Below, piece after piece: positions 43,280 through 52,827 of a DNA stretch of 64,000 nucleotides (position 1 is its first letter; every line of letters starts with the position of its first letter). The notes under the pieces were generated by a model. It saw only the letters and a program-made list of their open reading frames with translations. It was not told the DNA's origin and made no database searches. The translations under genes were made by a program, and so were the position numbers. Source of the stretch: Algoriphagus sp. (GTDB taxonomy: Bacteria > Bacteroidota > Bacteroidia > Cytophagales > Cyclobacteriaceae); the NCBI GenBank assembly GCA_018336015.1, contig JAGXQZ010000052.1, positions 1 through 64,000 of the forward strand. The letters are read 5' to 3'.

Positions 43280-43500
43280 TCTCAAACCATCCCGATTGCT
43301 ATCGGGATTGGAGCTTGAGATTAAAAGGGAATCCGGTGCGAAACCGGAGCTGTCCCCGCAACTGTAAGTCTGCCCTGATTATCCTCGGGGAAGTACTTTT
43401 GCACCACTACGCCATTGTCCGGATCCGAAAGGAAAAGGGTGAGAAGGCCGGCAAAAGTCAGACAAGCCAGGAGACCTGCCTAGATCAGCTGATTCTGTGC
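43280..43500 (+). ncRNA. Cobalamin (B12) riboswitch
   Basis: Conserved elements on the + strand: GGGAATCCGGTGCGAAACCGG (43328 on), CTGTCCCCGCAACTGTAA, and the B12 box AGCCAGGAGACCTGCC at 43465-43480. Downstream, a small CCGAC/GTCGG hairpin (43541-43553) precedes the btuB start at 43627 and may be part of the expression platform. Its place upstream of btuB, with btuG following, fits cobalamin-repressed expression. Exact ends are estimated. Confidence 0.93.
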
Positions 43501-43626
43501 TTTCGGAGGAAAAGCGAAGAAGACTTGTCGATTTCTCAGCCGACCTGTGTCGGATGAGTATGTTTTCATTTCTTTCTTAATTTCTCTCAAGGCCGAATCG
43601 ATTGGACTAAACCTTTTCGATCGGAC

Positions 43627-45471
43627 ATGACCTTGGTATTTTGGATGTTTTCCCTGTTAGGCTTTTCTGCCTCACAGGACACAGTGGCTTTGGCTGAGGT
43701 GGCGGTATATGCGCCCGCCTTGGATCGTTTTGCCCAAGGGCAAAAGCTGGTTTCCTTTGAAAAAAAGGAATTGGAAGCCTATGCTGCTCGATCACTAGGT
43801 GACTTGCTCCAGGAAAAATCTCCCGTTTTTGTGCGGCAATACGGAGCTGGAATGCTCGCTTCTCCTTCTTTTCGCGGAACATCGGCAGGCCACACGGCAG
43901 TTTTTTGGAATGGATTACCCATCAATAGCATTTCTCTCGGACAAAGTGATTTAAGTATTTTGCCGATCCAGGCTATCGATCAGGCAGAAGTTCATTTTGG
44001 GAGTTCGGGAGCAATTTTCGGCAATGAGGCGATCGGAGGTAGTGTTCATTTGGTTACCAAAGCCCAGTTTGGCCAAGGCTTCAATGGGCGATTGAGTCAA
44101 GTATTTGGCAGTTTTGGTTTAAGTAATTCGGCCTTTTCGGCTGGATTTTCGGGCAAAAGCTCTAACTCCCAAACCAAGATTTACCGACAGTTTGCAGTCA
44201 ATGATTTTCCTTTCCGAGACCTTTCCAAACCAGGAACTCCAGAAGTCCTAGCACAAAATGCCCAAACCGAGCAGGTCGGATGGGTCCAGGATGCCGCTTG
44301 GAATCTTTCAGACAAAAGTCAGCTGAAAGCCTCATTTTGGTGGAATCGGGCAAACCGACAAATTCAGCCGGTGATGGGTTCTGTGACCCGTGATGTACAG
44401 CAAGATGAAAGTTGGCGGGCAGTGCTGGACTATTTCCGTTTTGGAAAAAGTTCCGTTTGGAATGTCAAAGCGGGTTGGGTTTCTGATCAACTCATCTTCA
44501 ATGCCAGTGAAAACCGCACCCGTCAATTCCTGCTGGCCACCGATTGGGATGTACAGAAATTCGAAAACTGGACCTTCAAAATTGGAACTCGAGGTACTGC
44601 TGGCCAAGGTGATCTGAGCACCTATTCGGCCACTGATCAGCGGATTGAGTTGTATCAAAGTGCCAAGTGGGAGGCAAATGAGCGCTTGTCTTTTTCAGCG
44701 AATTTCAGACAGCTCGCTTATCAGAATCAGTTGGAGCCTTTTCTTCCGGGCGTTGGGATGGATTTTTTGATTTGGGAAAAAGGCAATCGTCAACTTTTGC
44801 TCAAAACCTCTGCGGGGAAAGGCCTCAAAGTACCCACACTCAACGACCGCTTTTGGGTTCCGGGAGGAAATCCCGATTTGCTTCCCGAGAAAAGTATGAA
44901 TGGGGAAATCGGTCTTCATTGGACTCGAAAAGGCAATTTCTCTTGGGAGCAAAGCCTGACTTACTACCGCATGCAGGTGGACAATTGGATCATTTGGCTG
45001 CCTCAAGGAGCTAGTTGGAGTCCGCAGAATATCCGTGAAGTGCAAAATCAAGGCTTGGAATATCAGGGGAAAGTGACTTGGAAAATAGGTTTTTGGAACT
45101 GGGAAGCTCGAGGAAGCTATACGTTTTCCCAAGCTTTGGACTTGACCTCAGCTACTCAAAATCCCCAGCAACTCCCCTACACTCCCAAGCATCAGGCGAA
45201 TGGGAGTTTGGAAACGGAGCGAAATGGATTTTCAATGAATCTTTCCACTTTCTATGTGGGGCCCCGCTCCATCGGCACCGGCAATGCCCGCGTCTTGGGT
45301 GGCTATCAACTCTGGAATGCGCGCCTTTCTTTTTCCCAACTCCGATGGAAAAAACTTCAACTCCCGATCAGCTTTCAGGTACTCAACCTGCTCGATCGGG
45401 ATTACCAAGTGCTTTACTTGCGGGCGATGCCCGGTCGATCTTATCAATTTAATCTAACTCTTTTACTATGA
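43627..45471 (+). CDS. btuB: TonB-dependent cobalamin receptor (BtuB-type)
   Basis: 614 residues. Signal peptide MTLVFWMFSLLGFSAS. The plug domain runs to about 150 (LGDLLQEKSPVFVRQYGAGMLASPSFRGTSAGHTAVFWNGLPINS, with NEAIGGSVHLVT), then a long barrel ending in LTLLL. The size and the upstream B12 riboswitch identify it as the outer-membrane cobalamin receptor. Its stop overlaps the start of the propeller lipoprotein gene by four bases, so both depend on the riboswitch. Confidence 0.88.
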   Translation: MTLVFWMFSLLGFSASQDTVALAEVAVYAPALDRFAQGQKLVSFEKKELEAYAARSLGDLLQEKSPVFVRQYGAGMLASPSFRGTSAGHTAVFWNGLPINSISLGQSDLSILPIQAIDQAEVHFGSSGAIFGNEAIGGSVHLVTKAQFGQGFNGRLSQVFGSFGLSNSAFSAGFSGKSSNSQTKIYRQFAVNDFPFRDLSKPGTPEVLAQNAQTEQVGWVQDAAWNLSDKSQLKASFWWNRANRQIQPVMGSVTRDVQQDESWRAVLDYFRFGKSSVWNVKAGWVSDQLIFNASENRTRQFLLATDWDVQKFENWTFKIGTRGTAGQGDLSTYSATDQRIELYQSAKWEANERLSFSANFRQLAYQNQLEPFLPGVGMDFLIWEKGNRQLLLKTSAGKGLKVPTLNDRFWVPGGNPDLLPEKSMNGEIGLHWTRKGNFSWEQSLTYYRMQVDNWIIWLPQGASWSPQNIREVQNQGLEYQGKVTWKIGFWNWEARGSYTFSQALDLTSATQNPQQLPYTPKHQANGSLETERNGFSMNLSTFYVGPRSIGTGNARVLGGYQLWNARLSFSQLRWKKLQLPISFQVLNLLDRDYQVLYLRAMPGRSYQFNLTLLL

Positions 45472-46520
45472 AGTATTTGTTTAAAAACCAACTGTGGGCT
45501 TTGGCCCTGATCGCCCTTCTTTTCTCTTGTGAGCCTCGTGGGAATGAGCGTCCTCGTGGCAAGTATGATTCGGGAATTTTATTAATGAACGAAGGTGCCT
45601 TTGGTGCCAATGATGGGGAAGTTTTTCACTATGATCCTTCTTCGGGGACATTATCCCAAAATATTTTTGAACTGGAAAATGGACGTCCATTTGCGGGATT
45701 GCTGGAAGATTTGGTATTGGAAGAAGACCGCTTGTATCTGGTGGCCAATACCGGAAAGGTAGAAATCGTGAATCCAGGAACCTTCAAATCAATCGGCGCC
45801 GTGGTGGGTGATTTGGATCAGCCGAGGTCTGTTGCCACGTCTCGCGAGAAGCTGTTTATATCCGATTATGGACCTTATGATGCGAGCTACAACACCCCCG
45901 ATTCCTATGTCGCCGTGGTTTCAGGCGAACTTGGAGGTACTGTCAAAAAGAAAATAGAGGTTTCGAATAAGCCCGAAGACCTGTATGTCTTTGGTAAGTA
46001 CGTGTTTGTGGCTGGTTCGGAAGAAGGGAAAATTGAAATCATCGATGCGGATACCGAGACGGTGACAAAAACCCTGGAAGTGACTGGAACTCCTGTTCAA
46101 TTTTTTGAGCAGCGGGGTGATCTGTGGTTGTATTCTTACGATTCCCAAAAGGTTTACTTCCAGTCAATTAATCCTACTAATCTGACTAAAAAGGAGTTGC
46201 GACAGTTCTCGGTCGCCAATGCCACCAGCCGAATTACTTTTGGAGAAGATGACCGGATTTACCTTTTGACGAGTTCAGGCTGGCCAAATTACAATGATGG
46301 GATCGCGGTGCTTTCACTTTTTGATTCCACCTTGATTCCAAGTTGGAAAACAGGCAGTGGGTTTTACGGGATTGGCTTTGATAAAGATCGAAAGGAAATC
46401 TATGTGGCCAATGCCAAGGGATTCCAAGGAAATGGAGAAATCACGGTTTATCGAAAAGATGGTTCGGTAGTCAAAACCATGGAAGTGGGAAGAGGGCCTT
46501 CCGGATTTTTGGTAAGGTGA
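45468..46520 (+). CDS. btuG: Surface cobalamin-binding beta-propeller lipoprotein (BtuG-like)
   Basis: 350 residues. Lipobox LLFSC, then a seven-bladed YncE-type propeller (repeats such as DLVLEEDRLYLVANTGKVEIVNPGTFKSIG and EDLYVFGKYVFVAGSEEGKIEIIDADTE). It overlaps btuB by four bases, exactly the arrangement of BtuB-BtuG in Bacteroides, where BtuG is the exposed lipoprotein that captures cobalamin and feeds the receptor. Similar propellers also bind other ligands, so the name depends on this context. The cell-surface sorting signal after the Cys (EPRGNE) is only weakly acidic. Confidence 0.8.
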   Translation: MKYLFKNQLWALALIALLFSCEPRGNERPRGKYDSGILLMNEGAFGANDGEVFHYDPSSGTLSQNIFELENGRPFAGLLEDLVLEEDRLYLVANTGKVEIVNPGTFKSIGAVVGDLDQPRSVATSREKLFISDYGPYDASYNTPDSYVAVVSGELGGTVKKKIEVSNKPEDLYVFGKYVFVAGSEEGKIEIIDADTETVTKTLEVTGTPVQFFEQRGDLWLYSYDSQKVYFQSINPTNLTKKELRQFSVANATSRITFGEDDRIYLLTSSGWPNYNDGIAVLSLFDSTLIPSWKTGSGFYGIGFDKDRKEIYVANAKGFQGNGEITVYRKDGSVVKTMEVGRGPSGFLVR

Positions 46521-46683
46521 GGAAGGATGGTAGTTTGGAGGCATGGAAGTTTGGAAGAAGTAAGCAGTCTCAGTGGTCAGTCTCAGGATTAAATGGCTTC
46601 TGCGTTGACCTTCAATATTTTCTGCGAGACTTGCATGTTGCAAGCAGGTCTGCAGGCAAAAGAGGTGGTGTGGAATCTATGGA

Positions 46684-46766
46684 AGTAAAGCTTTTTGTGG
46701 ATCGTATTCCATAAAAGTAATGCTTTTTATGGATTGTGTTCCATAAAAGTTATTACTTTTGTAGAG
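46684..46766. repeat. Tandem repeat with a 32-base period upstream of the ATPase gene
   Basis: Two full units and one partial unit start at 46684, 46716 and 46748 (AGTAAAGC, AGTAATGC, AGTTATTA), each with a TTCCATAAA end. The last unit overlaps the promoter-like sequence. Confidence 0.7.
46733..46761 (+). promoter_or_regulatory. Bacteroidota-type promoter of the AAA/DUF4143 gene
   Basis: ATTG at 46733-46736, a 17-base spacer and TACTTTTG at 46754-46761, matching the -33 TTG and -7 TAnnTTTG consensus, 33 bases before the ATG at 46795. Confidence 0.55.
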
Positions 46767-46794
46767 TTAATTCGAAAATCCAACCATTGAGCTG

Positions 46795-47925
46795 ATGAAT
46801 TTCTCCAGAAATCTAATGCAAATTATCTCTGAATCCTTTGATCGGGATAAGGTGATTTTATTGATTGGGCCCCGGCAAGTGGGGAAAACTACACTTATTC
46901 TGGCGCTTCTTGAAGGTAAAAATGCCCTTTTTCTTAATGGGGATGATCCCACAGTGAGGACACTTTTGGATACCCCAAACACTGCACAACTTCAATCCCT
47001 CATCGGCGGGCATACCTATGTCTTCATCGATGAAGCTCAACGAATACCAAATATTGGATTGACAGCAAAGCTGATACATGACCAAATGAAGCAAGTCCAC
47101 TTAATCATGAGTGGTTCCTCTTCTTTTGAACTTTCGGGATTGTCTCAAGAACCTCTGACAGGAAGGAAACTTACTTTTCATCTCTATCCTTTGAGTTGGG
47201 AGGAGTATGAGAATAAGGTCGGATATCTGACGGCCGAGCAGGATTTGCCAAACCGGTTGGTTTATGGTTTTTATCCGGAAATCGTCAAAAATCCTATTCA
47301 TCAAGAGGAACTCCTTTATGAATTGGTGGAAAGCTACCTCTACAAGGATATTCTAGCACTTGGCATTTTAAAAAAGCCGGATGTCATTTACCGATTGCTT
47401 CAGTTGTTGGCTTTTCAGGTAGGAAATGAAGTTTCTTACAATGAATTGGGAAGAAATCTTCAAATAGATACCAAGACAGTGATCAGTTACATCGATCTGT
47501 TAGAACAGGCCTATGTAATTTATCGATTGGGTACCTTTAGTAGAAATCTTCGGAATGAAATCAAGACCAACAAAAAGATCTATTTCTATGACAATGGAGT
47601 GAGAAATACCTTGATCAGAAATTTGCAACCCATCAGCCTAAGAAATGATATCGGAGCACTTTGGGAAAATTTCCTGATGGCAGAGCGGATGAAAATGATG
47701 GAATACAGTAGGAAAAAGTACAACAGGTACTTTTGGCGGACTAAAACTCAGCAAGAGATCGATTATCTCGAAGAGTATGACGGTGGAATCCATGCCTACG
47801 AGTTTAAATGGAATCCAACAAAAAAAGCATCTTTGCCAAGTTCGTTTGAAGAAGAATATAAGCCGATTTTTCAGGTGATCACTCGGTCAAATTTTAGGGA
47901 ATTCATTTTGAAAAAAAAGGACTGA
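46795..47925 (+). CDS. AAA ATPase with DUF4143 domain
   Basis: 376 residues. P-loop LLIGPRQVGKTTLI, Walker B YVFIDEAQRI, and HLIMSGSSSFEL in the first 120 residues; C-terminal DUF4143 region (about 180-370, RLGTFSRNLRNEIKTNKKIYFYDNGVRNTLI and a final EYKPIFQVITRSN). These ATPases are common, often strain-specific genes of unclear function; some act near mobile or addiction elements. The upstream tandem repeat may be an operator. Standing alone. Confidence 0.9.
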   Translation: MNFSRNLMQIISESFDRDKVILLIGPRQVGKTTLILALLEGKNALFLNGDDPTVRTLLDTPNTAQLQSLIGGHTYVFIDEAQRIPNIGLTAKLIHDQMKQVHLIMSGSSSFELSGLSQEPLTGRKLTFHLYPLSWEEYENKVGYLTAEQDLPNRLVYGFYPEIVKNPIHQEELLYELVESYLYKDILALGILKKPDVIYRLLQLLAFQVGNEVSYNELGRNLQIDTKTVISYIDLLEQAYVIYRLGTFSRNLRNEIKTNKKIYFYDNGVRNTLIRNLQPISLRNDIGALWENFLMAERMKMMEYSRKKYNRYFWRTKTQQEIDYLEEYDGGIHAYEFKWNPTKKASLPSSFEEEYKPIFQVITRSNFREFILKKKD

Positions 47926-47943
47926 ATCATCTGCAATAAAACC

Positions 47944-47975
47944 AAAAAGAGCTGCTTCAACAGAAGCAACTCTTT
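47944..47975. terminator. Convergent terminator
   Basis: Arms AAAGAGCTGCTT and AAGCAACTCTTT around caacag, between the stops of the ATPase gene and the - strand NTase-partner gene. Confidence 0.8.
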
Positions 47976-47977
47976 GG

Positions 47978-48391
47978 TTATTCATCCAGCTTTTTTGTCA
48001 TGGTGTCCTCAAACTTCTCCAGCATCGGGATGTAGATCTTGAGGACTCTTTCTACAAAATCATGTTGAGAATCCATCTCATAGACCGGATTGTATTTGAT
48101 CCGGTCGATCACGATATCCAGCCATGCTTTGCCGTCATGGATTAATTCAGCATGAAAAGCCTCTACCGTCAAATCCCTGCTTCCAGAAAAAGGTCCTTTT
48201 CCCATTTTCTCAAAGTATTTTCCCATCAACTTGAGTGCGAGTTCGTGCGTGATTTCAAAATTGATGATGAGTTCCCGATTGGCTTCGGAGGTTTTGAGTT
48301 TTTTGGCACGTGCCGCATATAGCTCTAAGTCATCCAATGCTTTGGAGTAGATTTCCAAGCATTGTTCGCAGGATTGGGGAAGGGTTTTCAT
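47978..48391 (-). CDS. Nucleotidyltransferase substrate-binding (HI0074-like) protein
   Basis: 137 residues, mostly helical. The pattern FEITHELALKLMGKYFE, DLTVEAFHAELI and AWLDIVIDRIKYNP resembles the HI0074/TIGR01987 family, whose members pair with a minimal nucleotidyltransferase (MNT) encoded next door in a HEPN-MNT-type unit. No MNT gene is adjacent here, so it may be an orphan, and the assignment has moderate certainty. Also has an odd N-terminal CEQC pair. Confidence 0.65.
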   Translation of the reverse strand: MKTLPQSCEQCLEIYSKALDDLELYAARAKKLKTSEANRELIINFEITHELALKLMGKYFEKMGKGPFSGSRDLTVEAFHAELIHDGKAWLDIVIDRIKYNPVYEMDSQHDFVERVLKIYIPMLEKFEDTMTKKLDE

Positions 48392-48456
48392 GACGATTCT
48401 TTTGTAGGAAAGATAGGTAAATTACCAGATTTCATTTTTTAAATGAAGGAGACAAT

Positions 48457-49905
48457 CTACTGTACATTGTAACTCTGCATAAAGGGTTGCCCATTCGGGG
48501 AGACGCCCTCCAATTTGAGTCGGCCGCTGAATTTTTCCAGGTATTCTCCTAAGGCTTTGGGGTCTTTGGCGGGCATCTCATTGACATGGGTGATGACAAA
48601 ACCATCTCTGAAGCCCAGGTCTCTGAGGTATCCGCGTGTCAGCGAACTGATCTTGACTCCGTAAGGAATTTTAAGTCGGTCTTTTTCAATGGTATTCACA
48701 GCCTCCAATCTTGCACCGATCAGCGCGGATGAATAATATTCCCGTTTGACTACCCCGGTTCCGCCTTCCAGATTTTGAAGGGTGAGCGTGGCAGATTTCA
48801 ATTCTCCGTTTCGCTGGAATTCGATGGTAAGCTTGTCCCCAGGGTAATAATAAGAAAGTGCTTCTTCAAAGCTGCCTTTACCGGTGATTTTCCAATCTCC
48901 GATCCGTGTAATCACATCGTTTTTCTGGAGTCCGGCATTTTGAGCGGCTCCATTTCTGAGGGTGTGAGTGACGATGACCCCGTCCAAGTTTTTGAGTTTC
49001 ATCTCTTCCGCCAATTCTGGAGTCACTTCCACTATGTCGACTCCCGGAATGGCTTTTTGAACCTCACCGTATTTGATCAGGTCATTGGCGATTTTCATCG
49101 CTACATCCACTGGAACTGCAAAGCCATAGCCCGTGTAGGAGCCTGTTCGTGAAAGGATGGCTGTATTGATTCCCACCAATTCTCCTCTGACATTGACCAA
49201 GGCACCACCTGAGTTTCCAGGATTGATCGGTGCGTCGGTTTGGATAAAGCTTTCCAAAGGAAAATCACCTCCAAGGATATTGATTTGCCGTTCTTTGGCA
49301 GATACGATCCCAGCAGTCACGGTAGAGGTCAGGTTGAAAGGATTGCCGACTGCAAGGACCCACTCCCCAATCTGAAGTGTTCGGCTGGATCCACGTTTGA
49401 TTTCTGGCAGGTTGACTGCTTCAATCTTGAGCACCGCGATGTCAGAATTCTTGTCCGTTCCGACCAATTTCGCCTGATAGGTTCGCTTTTGGTGGACCAC
49501 TTCGATGGTTTCGGCCCGATCGATGACGTGGTTGTTGGTGATGATGTAGCCGTCTTTGGAGATGATTACTCCCGAGCCCGTGCTCACCTGCTGTGCAGGA
49601 CCGGTGCCAAAGAAGTAATCAAACATGCTGTACCGTCGGTAGTCTGACCCGCTGAAGTTTTTGATGAAAACGACCGATTCGGTGCTGTTTTGCGAAGCTT
49701 CAACAAATGAAATTGGAGCATCAGTTGCAAAGGTTCTTGGTGCAGGCTCAGAAGCAAACTGGCTGGAATAAGAATTTGGGGAATTAGTAAAACTAGCCGT
49801 TTCCTCTTGCGATTGGGCTGAAATGCCAGTCCAAAGGGCTGCTCCGGCCAATCCGGCCAGAAAAGGGATTCCGAAAGATTTGACCAATGTGTTCATAAGA
49901 TCCAT
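48457..49905 (-). CDS. Do/HtrA-type serine protease
   Basis: 482 residues. N-terminal hydrophobic segment (about 8-28) as anchor or signal peptide. The trypsin-like domain has His in ITNNHVID, Asp in NSDIAVLK and Ser in NPGNSGGAL, then two PDZ domains (about 290-375, DGVIVTHTLRNGAAQNAGLQKNDVITRIG, and a more divergent one at the end). Periplasmic quality-control protease and chaperone of the DegP/DegQ group. An in-frame ATG three codons later is equally possible as the start. It is next to rseP and dxr but on the other strand. Confidence 0.92.
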   Translation of the reverse strand: MDLMNTLVKSFGIPFLAGLAGAALWTGISAQSQEETASFTNSPNSYSSQFASEPAPRTFATDAPISFVEASQNSTESVVFIKNFSGSDYRRYSMFDYFFGTGPAQQVSTGSGVIISKDGYIITNNHVIDRAETIEVVHQKRTYQAKLVGTDKNSDIAVLKIEAVNLPEIKRGSSRTLQIGEWVLAVGNPFNLTSTVTAGIVSAKERQINILGGDFPLESFIQTDAPINPGNSGGALVNVRGELVGINTAILSRTGSYTGYGFAVPVDVAMKIANDLIKYGEVQKAIPGVDIVEVTPELAEEMKLKNLDGVIVTHTLRNGAAQNAGLQKNDVITRIGDWKITGKGSFEEALSYYYPGDKLTIEFQRNGELKSATLTLQNLEGGTGVVKREYYSSALIGARLEAVNTIEKDRLKIPYGVKISSLTRGYLRDLGFRDGFVITHVNEMPAKDPKALGEYLEKFSGRLKLEGVSPNGQPFMQSYNVQ

Positions 49906-50111
49906 TTACTGAAAGGGAAAGAGGAGAGTTTTAATCTCTGCCTCGATTCACATAGTTTAAGGAAAATTCTACTCTCGAAAATCAAAAACTATCCCAAGAC
50001 TTAAAATCTGACGAACTGTACCCATAAATTCAGTCCAATTGGTAATTTTGTCAGCATCGATCGCAACCTTCCTGATGAGGGAAGGTTTTTATTTGATCAA
50101 ATTTACCTTTC

Positions 50112-51278
50112 ATGACAGAAACCAAGCGCGTAGCTATTTTGGGGAGTACCGGAAGCATCGGGACGCAAACACTCGATGTGATCCGACAGCATTCAGATCG
50201 ATTTACCGTAGAGGTCCTTACCGCACAAAACAATTGTGACCTGCTCATCGCCCAAGCCTTGGAGTTCAAGCCAAATGCTGTGGTAATTGGTAATGAAGCC
50301 AACTACCTGAAAGTTAAGGAGGCCTTGATTCCTCATGACATCAAAGTATTTGCCGGGCAAAAGGCCATCGCTCAAGTGGTGGAAATGGAAACCATCGATG
50401 TGGTCTTGACCGCTTTGGTGGGTTATTCCGGCTTGATTCCGACCGTACATGCGATCAAGGCAGGCAAACAAATTGCCTTGGCCAATAAGGAAACACTCGT
50501 AGTCGCCGGTGAAATCATTACTGCACTTGCCCGGGAAAATGGGGTGAATATTTACCCTGTGGATTCGGAGCACTCTGCGATTTTCCAATGTTTAGTCGGA
50601 GAATTTCACAATCCTATCGAAAAGATCATCCTGACTGCCTCTGGAGGTCCATTCCGTGGAAAAGACCGAGCTTTTCTCCAAACAGTCACCCGAGAGCAAG
50701 CACTCAAGCATCCCAATTGGGATATGGGAGCCAAAATCACCATCGATTCCGCATCTCTAATGAACAAAGGTTTGGAAGTCATCGAGGCCAAGTGGCTTTT
50801 TGGATTGAAAACCGAGCAAATCGAAGTGGTGGTGCATCCGCAAAGTATCATCCATTCATTGGTGCAGTTTGAGGACGGTTCCATTAAGGCACAACTCGGC
50901 CTCCCTGATATGCGTATTCCCATTCAATTTGCGTTGAGCTATCCCGATCGGTTGAAAAGCGATTTTGAGCGATTTAATTTTGCGAACTTTCCCAATTTGA
51001 CCTTTGAGCAACCGGATAGCAAAACTTTCCGGAACCTTCAGCTAGCGTTTGATGCTTTAGCAACAGGTGGAAATGCTCCTTGCGTGCTCAATGCTGCCAA
51101 TGAGATTGCAGTGGCAGCATTTCTGAATCGACAGGTGGGATTCCTTGAAATGTCGGATTTGATCGAGGAAACATTGGCAAAGGCAACTTTCAAATCGCAT
51201 CCAAGCCTGGAGGATTATGTAGCGAGTGACGCCGAGGCAAGAACAATTACTGAAAATTTAATTAAGTCAAAAGTATAA
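50112..51278 (+). CDS. dxr: 1-deoxy-D-xylulose-5-phosphate reductoisomerase
   Basis: 388 residues. NADPH-binding GSTGSIGTQTLDVI at the N-terminus, then metal and substrate sites VDSEHSAIFQCL and LTASGGPFRG, the flexible catalytic loop HPNWDMGAKITIDSASLMNKGLEVIEAKWLF, and IHSLVQFEDGSIKAQLGLPDMR. It commits carbon to the MEP isoprenoid pathway. It ends at 51278, with the next gene (rseP) starting directly after it at 51279, so the pair is one transcript. Confidence 0.97.
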   Translation: MTETKRVAILGSTGSIGTQTLDVIRQHSDRFTVEVLTAQNNCDLLIAQALEFKPNAVVIGNEANYLKVKEALIPHDIKVFAGQKAIAQVVEMETIDVVLTALVGYSGLIPTVHAIKAGKQIALANKETLVVAGEIITALARENGVNIYPVDSEHSAIFQCLVGEFHNPIEKIILTASGGPFRGKDRAFLQTVTREQALKHPNWDMGAKITIDSASLMNKGLEVIEAKWLFGLKTEQIEVVVHPQSIIHSLVQFEDGSIKAQLGLPDMRIPIQFALSYPDRLKSDFERFNFANFPNLTFEQPDSKTFRNLQLAFDALATGGNAPCVLNAANEIAVAAFLNRQVGFLEMSDLIEETLAKATFKSHPSLEDYVASDAEARTITENLIKSKV

Positions 51279-52592
51279 ATGGAAACTTTAATTATGGTGG
51301 GTCAGCTGCTCCTGGGATTGTCAATCCTGGTGGGCCTTCACGAGCTGGGTCACTTACTTACCGCCAAGATGTTTGGCATGAGAGTGGAAAAATTCTCCAT
51401 CGGATTTCCTCCAAAAATCGCTGGATTCCAGTGGGGAGAAACCGAATATTCGATTGGAGCGATCCCTTTGGGAGGTTTTGTGAAAATCTCCGGCATGGTC
51501 GATGAGTCGATGGATACTGCCCAGATGGCCTCTGAGCCTCAACCATGGGAATTCCGATCCAAGCCAGCTTGGCAGCGATTGATTGTGATGCTTGGCGGGA
51601 TCATAGTCAATGTAATCACGGGTATTATCATTTTCGTGGTGCTGGTGTACAACAATGGCGAGACCTATTTCTCCAGAGACCAAGTCATTCAAAATGGGAT
51701 CGTCGCTTATGAATACGGCGAATCAATCGGGTTAAAGACAGGCGATAAGATACTGGATATCAATGGGCAGCCCTACCAAAGCATCACAGAGCTGACTAGT
51801 GGGTCAGCGCTTTTGAGTGAAAACGGATATTATACCGTGGATCGAAATGGAGAGCAAGTCAAAGTGGAAATTCCAAGAGGCTTTATCAATACCTTTAATT
51901 CCGAAGAGGCATTCAGCAAATTTGTCGCTATTCGTTTTCCATTTGAAGTGGGAGAAGTCGAAAAAGGAAGCGGTGCTGAATCAGCGGGGATTGTTGCCGG
52001 CGATAAGATTTTGGCAGTAAATGGTCAGTCGATTCAGTATTTTGATGAGATGCAAGCTGCCTTGCAGCCACTGAAAGGTCAATCTGCTCAGGTAGTAAGA
52101 CAGAGAGGTACTGTAACCGATACGTTGTCTATTCCAGTCACCGAGGAAGCCAGAATTGGAATTGCCATCAATCCCCTCATTGAACCTGTCAGAAGAGAAT
52201 ATGGAATCGGAGAGGCGATCTCCAAAGGAACTTCTAGGGCTTTCGGTGTTGTAATCGTCAATGCCAAAGCACTTGGAAAAATGTTTACCGGTGAAGTATC
52301 AGCCAAGAATGTCAGTGGTCCGATCGGCATGGCAAAAATCTATGGTGCCTCTTGGGATTGGGTGAAGTTTTGGAGTATTACCGGATTGATTTCTATGATT
52401 TTGGCTTTCATGAACTTGCTGCCAATTCCGGCATTGGACGGGGGGCACGTGATGTTTTTGCTATATGAAATGGTATCAGGAAGAGCTCCTTCAGATAAAT
52501 TTCTGGAAAATGCCCAAAAAGTAGGGATGGTGATTTTATTGGCTTTGATGGTCTTTGCCATTGGAAATGATATTTTGAAATTATTCAATTAA
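51279..52592 (+). CDS. rseP: RIP metalloprotease RseP
   Basis: 437 residues. Zinc site HELGH (residues 21-25) in the first helix, FGMRVEKFSIGFPPKI, PDZ domains (about 100-230 and 215-300), and the second-site NLLPIPALDGGHVM near the C-terminus. It cuts membrane-buried anti-sigma or signal-peptide fragments. The start follows dxr without a gap. A clean terminator follows. Confidence 0.95.
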   Translation: METLIMVGQLLLGLSILVGLHELGHLLTAKMFGMRVEKFSIGFPPKIAGFQWGETEYSIGAIPLGGFVKISGMVDESMDTAQMASEPQPWEFRSKPAWQRLIVMLGGIIVNVITGIIIFVVLVYNNGETYFSRDQVIQNGIVAYEYGESIGLKTGDKILDINGQPYQSITELTSGSALLSENGYYTVDRNGEQVKVEIPRGFINTFNSEEAFSKFVAIRFPFEVGEVEKGSGAESAGIVAGDKILAVNGQSIQYFDEMQAALQPLKGQSAQVVRQRGTVTDTLSIPVTEEARIGIAINPLIEPVRREYGIGEAISKGTSRAFGVVIVNAKALGKMFTGEVSAKNVSGPIGMAKIYGASWDWVKFWSITGLISMILAFMNLLPIPALDGGHVMFLLYEMVSGRAPSDKFLENAQKVGMVILLALMVFAIGNDILKLFN

Positions 52593-52709
52593 ACACACAT
52601 TTAATTATTAAAATATTTCATTTAATTAATGTTTGTAAATAATTTATTATTAAAGTGTATTAATAAATATTGATATTATAATTTATCTTAAGCTTATCTA
52701 ATCAATGCT

Positions 52710-52747
52710 AAATCCCAGGGAAATACTTTTTCTGGGATTCTTTTTTG
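52710..52747 (+). terminator. Terminator after dxr-rseP
   Basis: Arms AATCCCAG and CTGGGATT around gaaatactttt, then cTTTTTT. Confidence 0.8.
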
Positions 52748-52827
52748 GACTTGGTTTACATTAAAACGCCACTCATCTAAATTTAATGTTTTAATAATTC
52801 AGGTTAAATTAGTATTACTTACCTTTC

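Noticed and set aside
43264-43557. 97-residue reading frame on + over the cobalamin riboswitch
   Set aside because: It lies within the conserved structured RNA and has no protein-like features.
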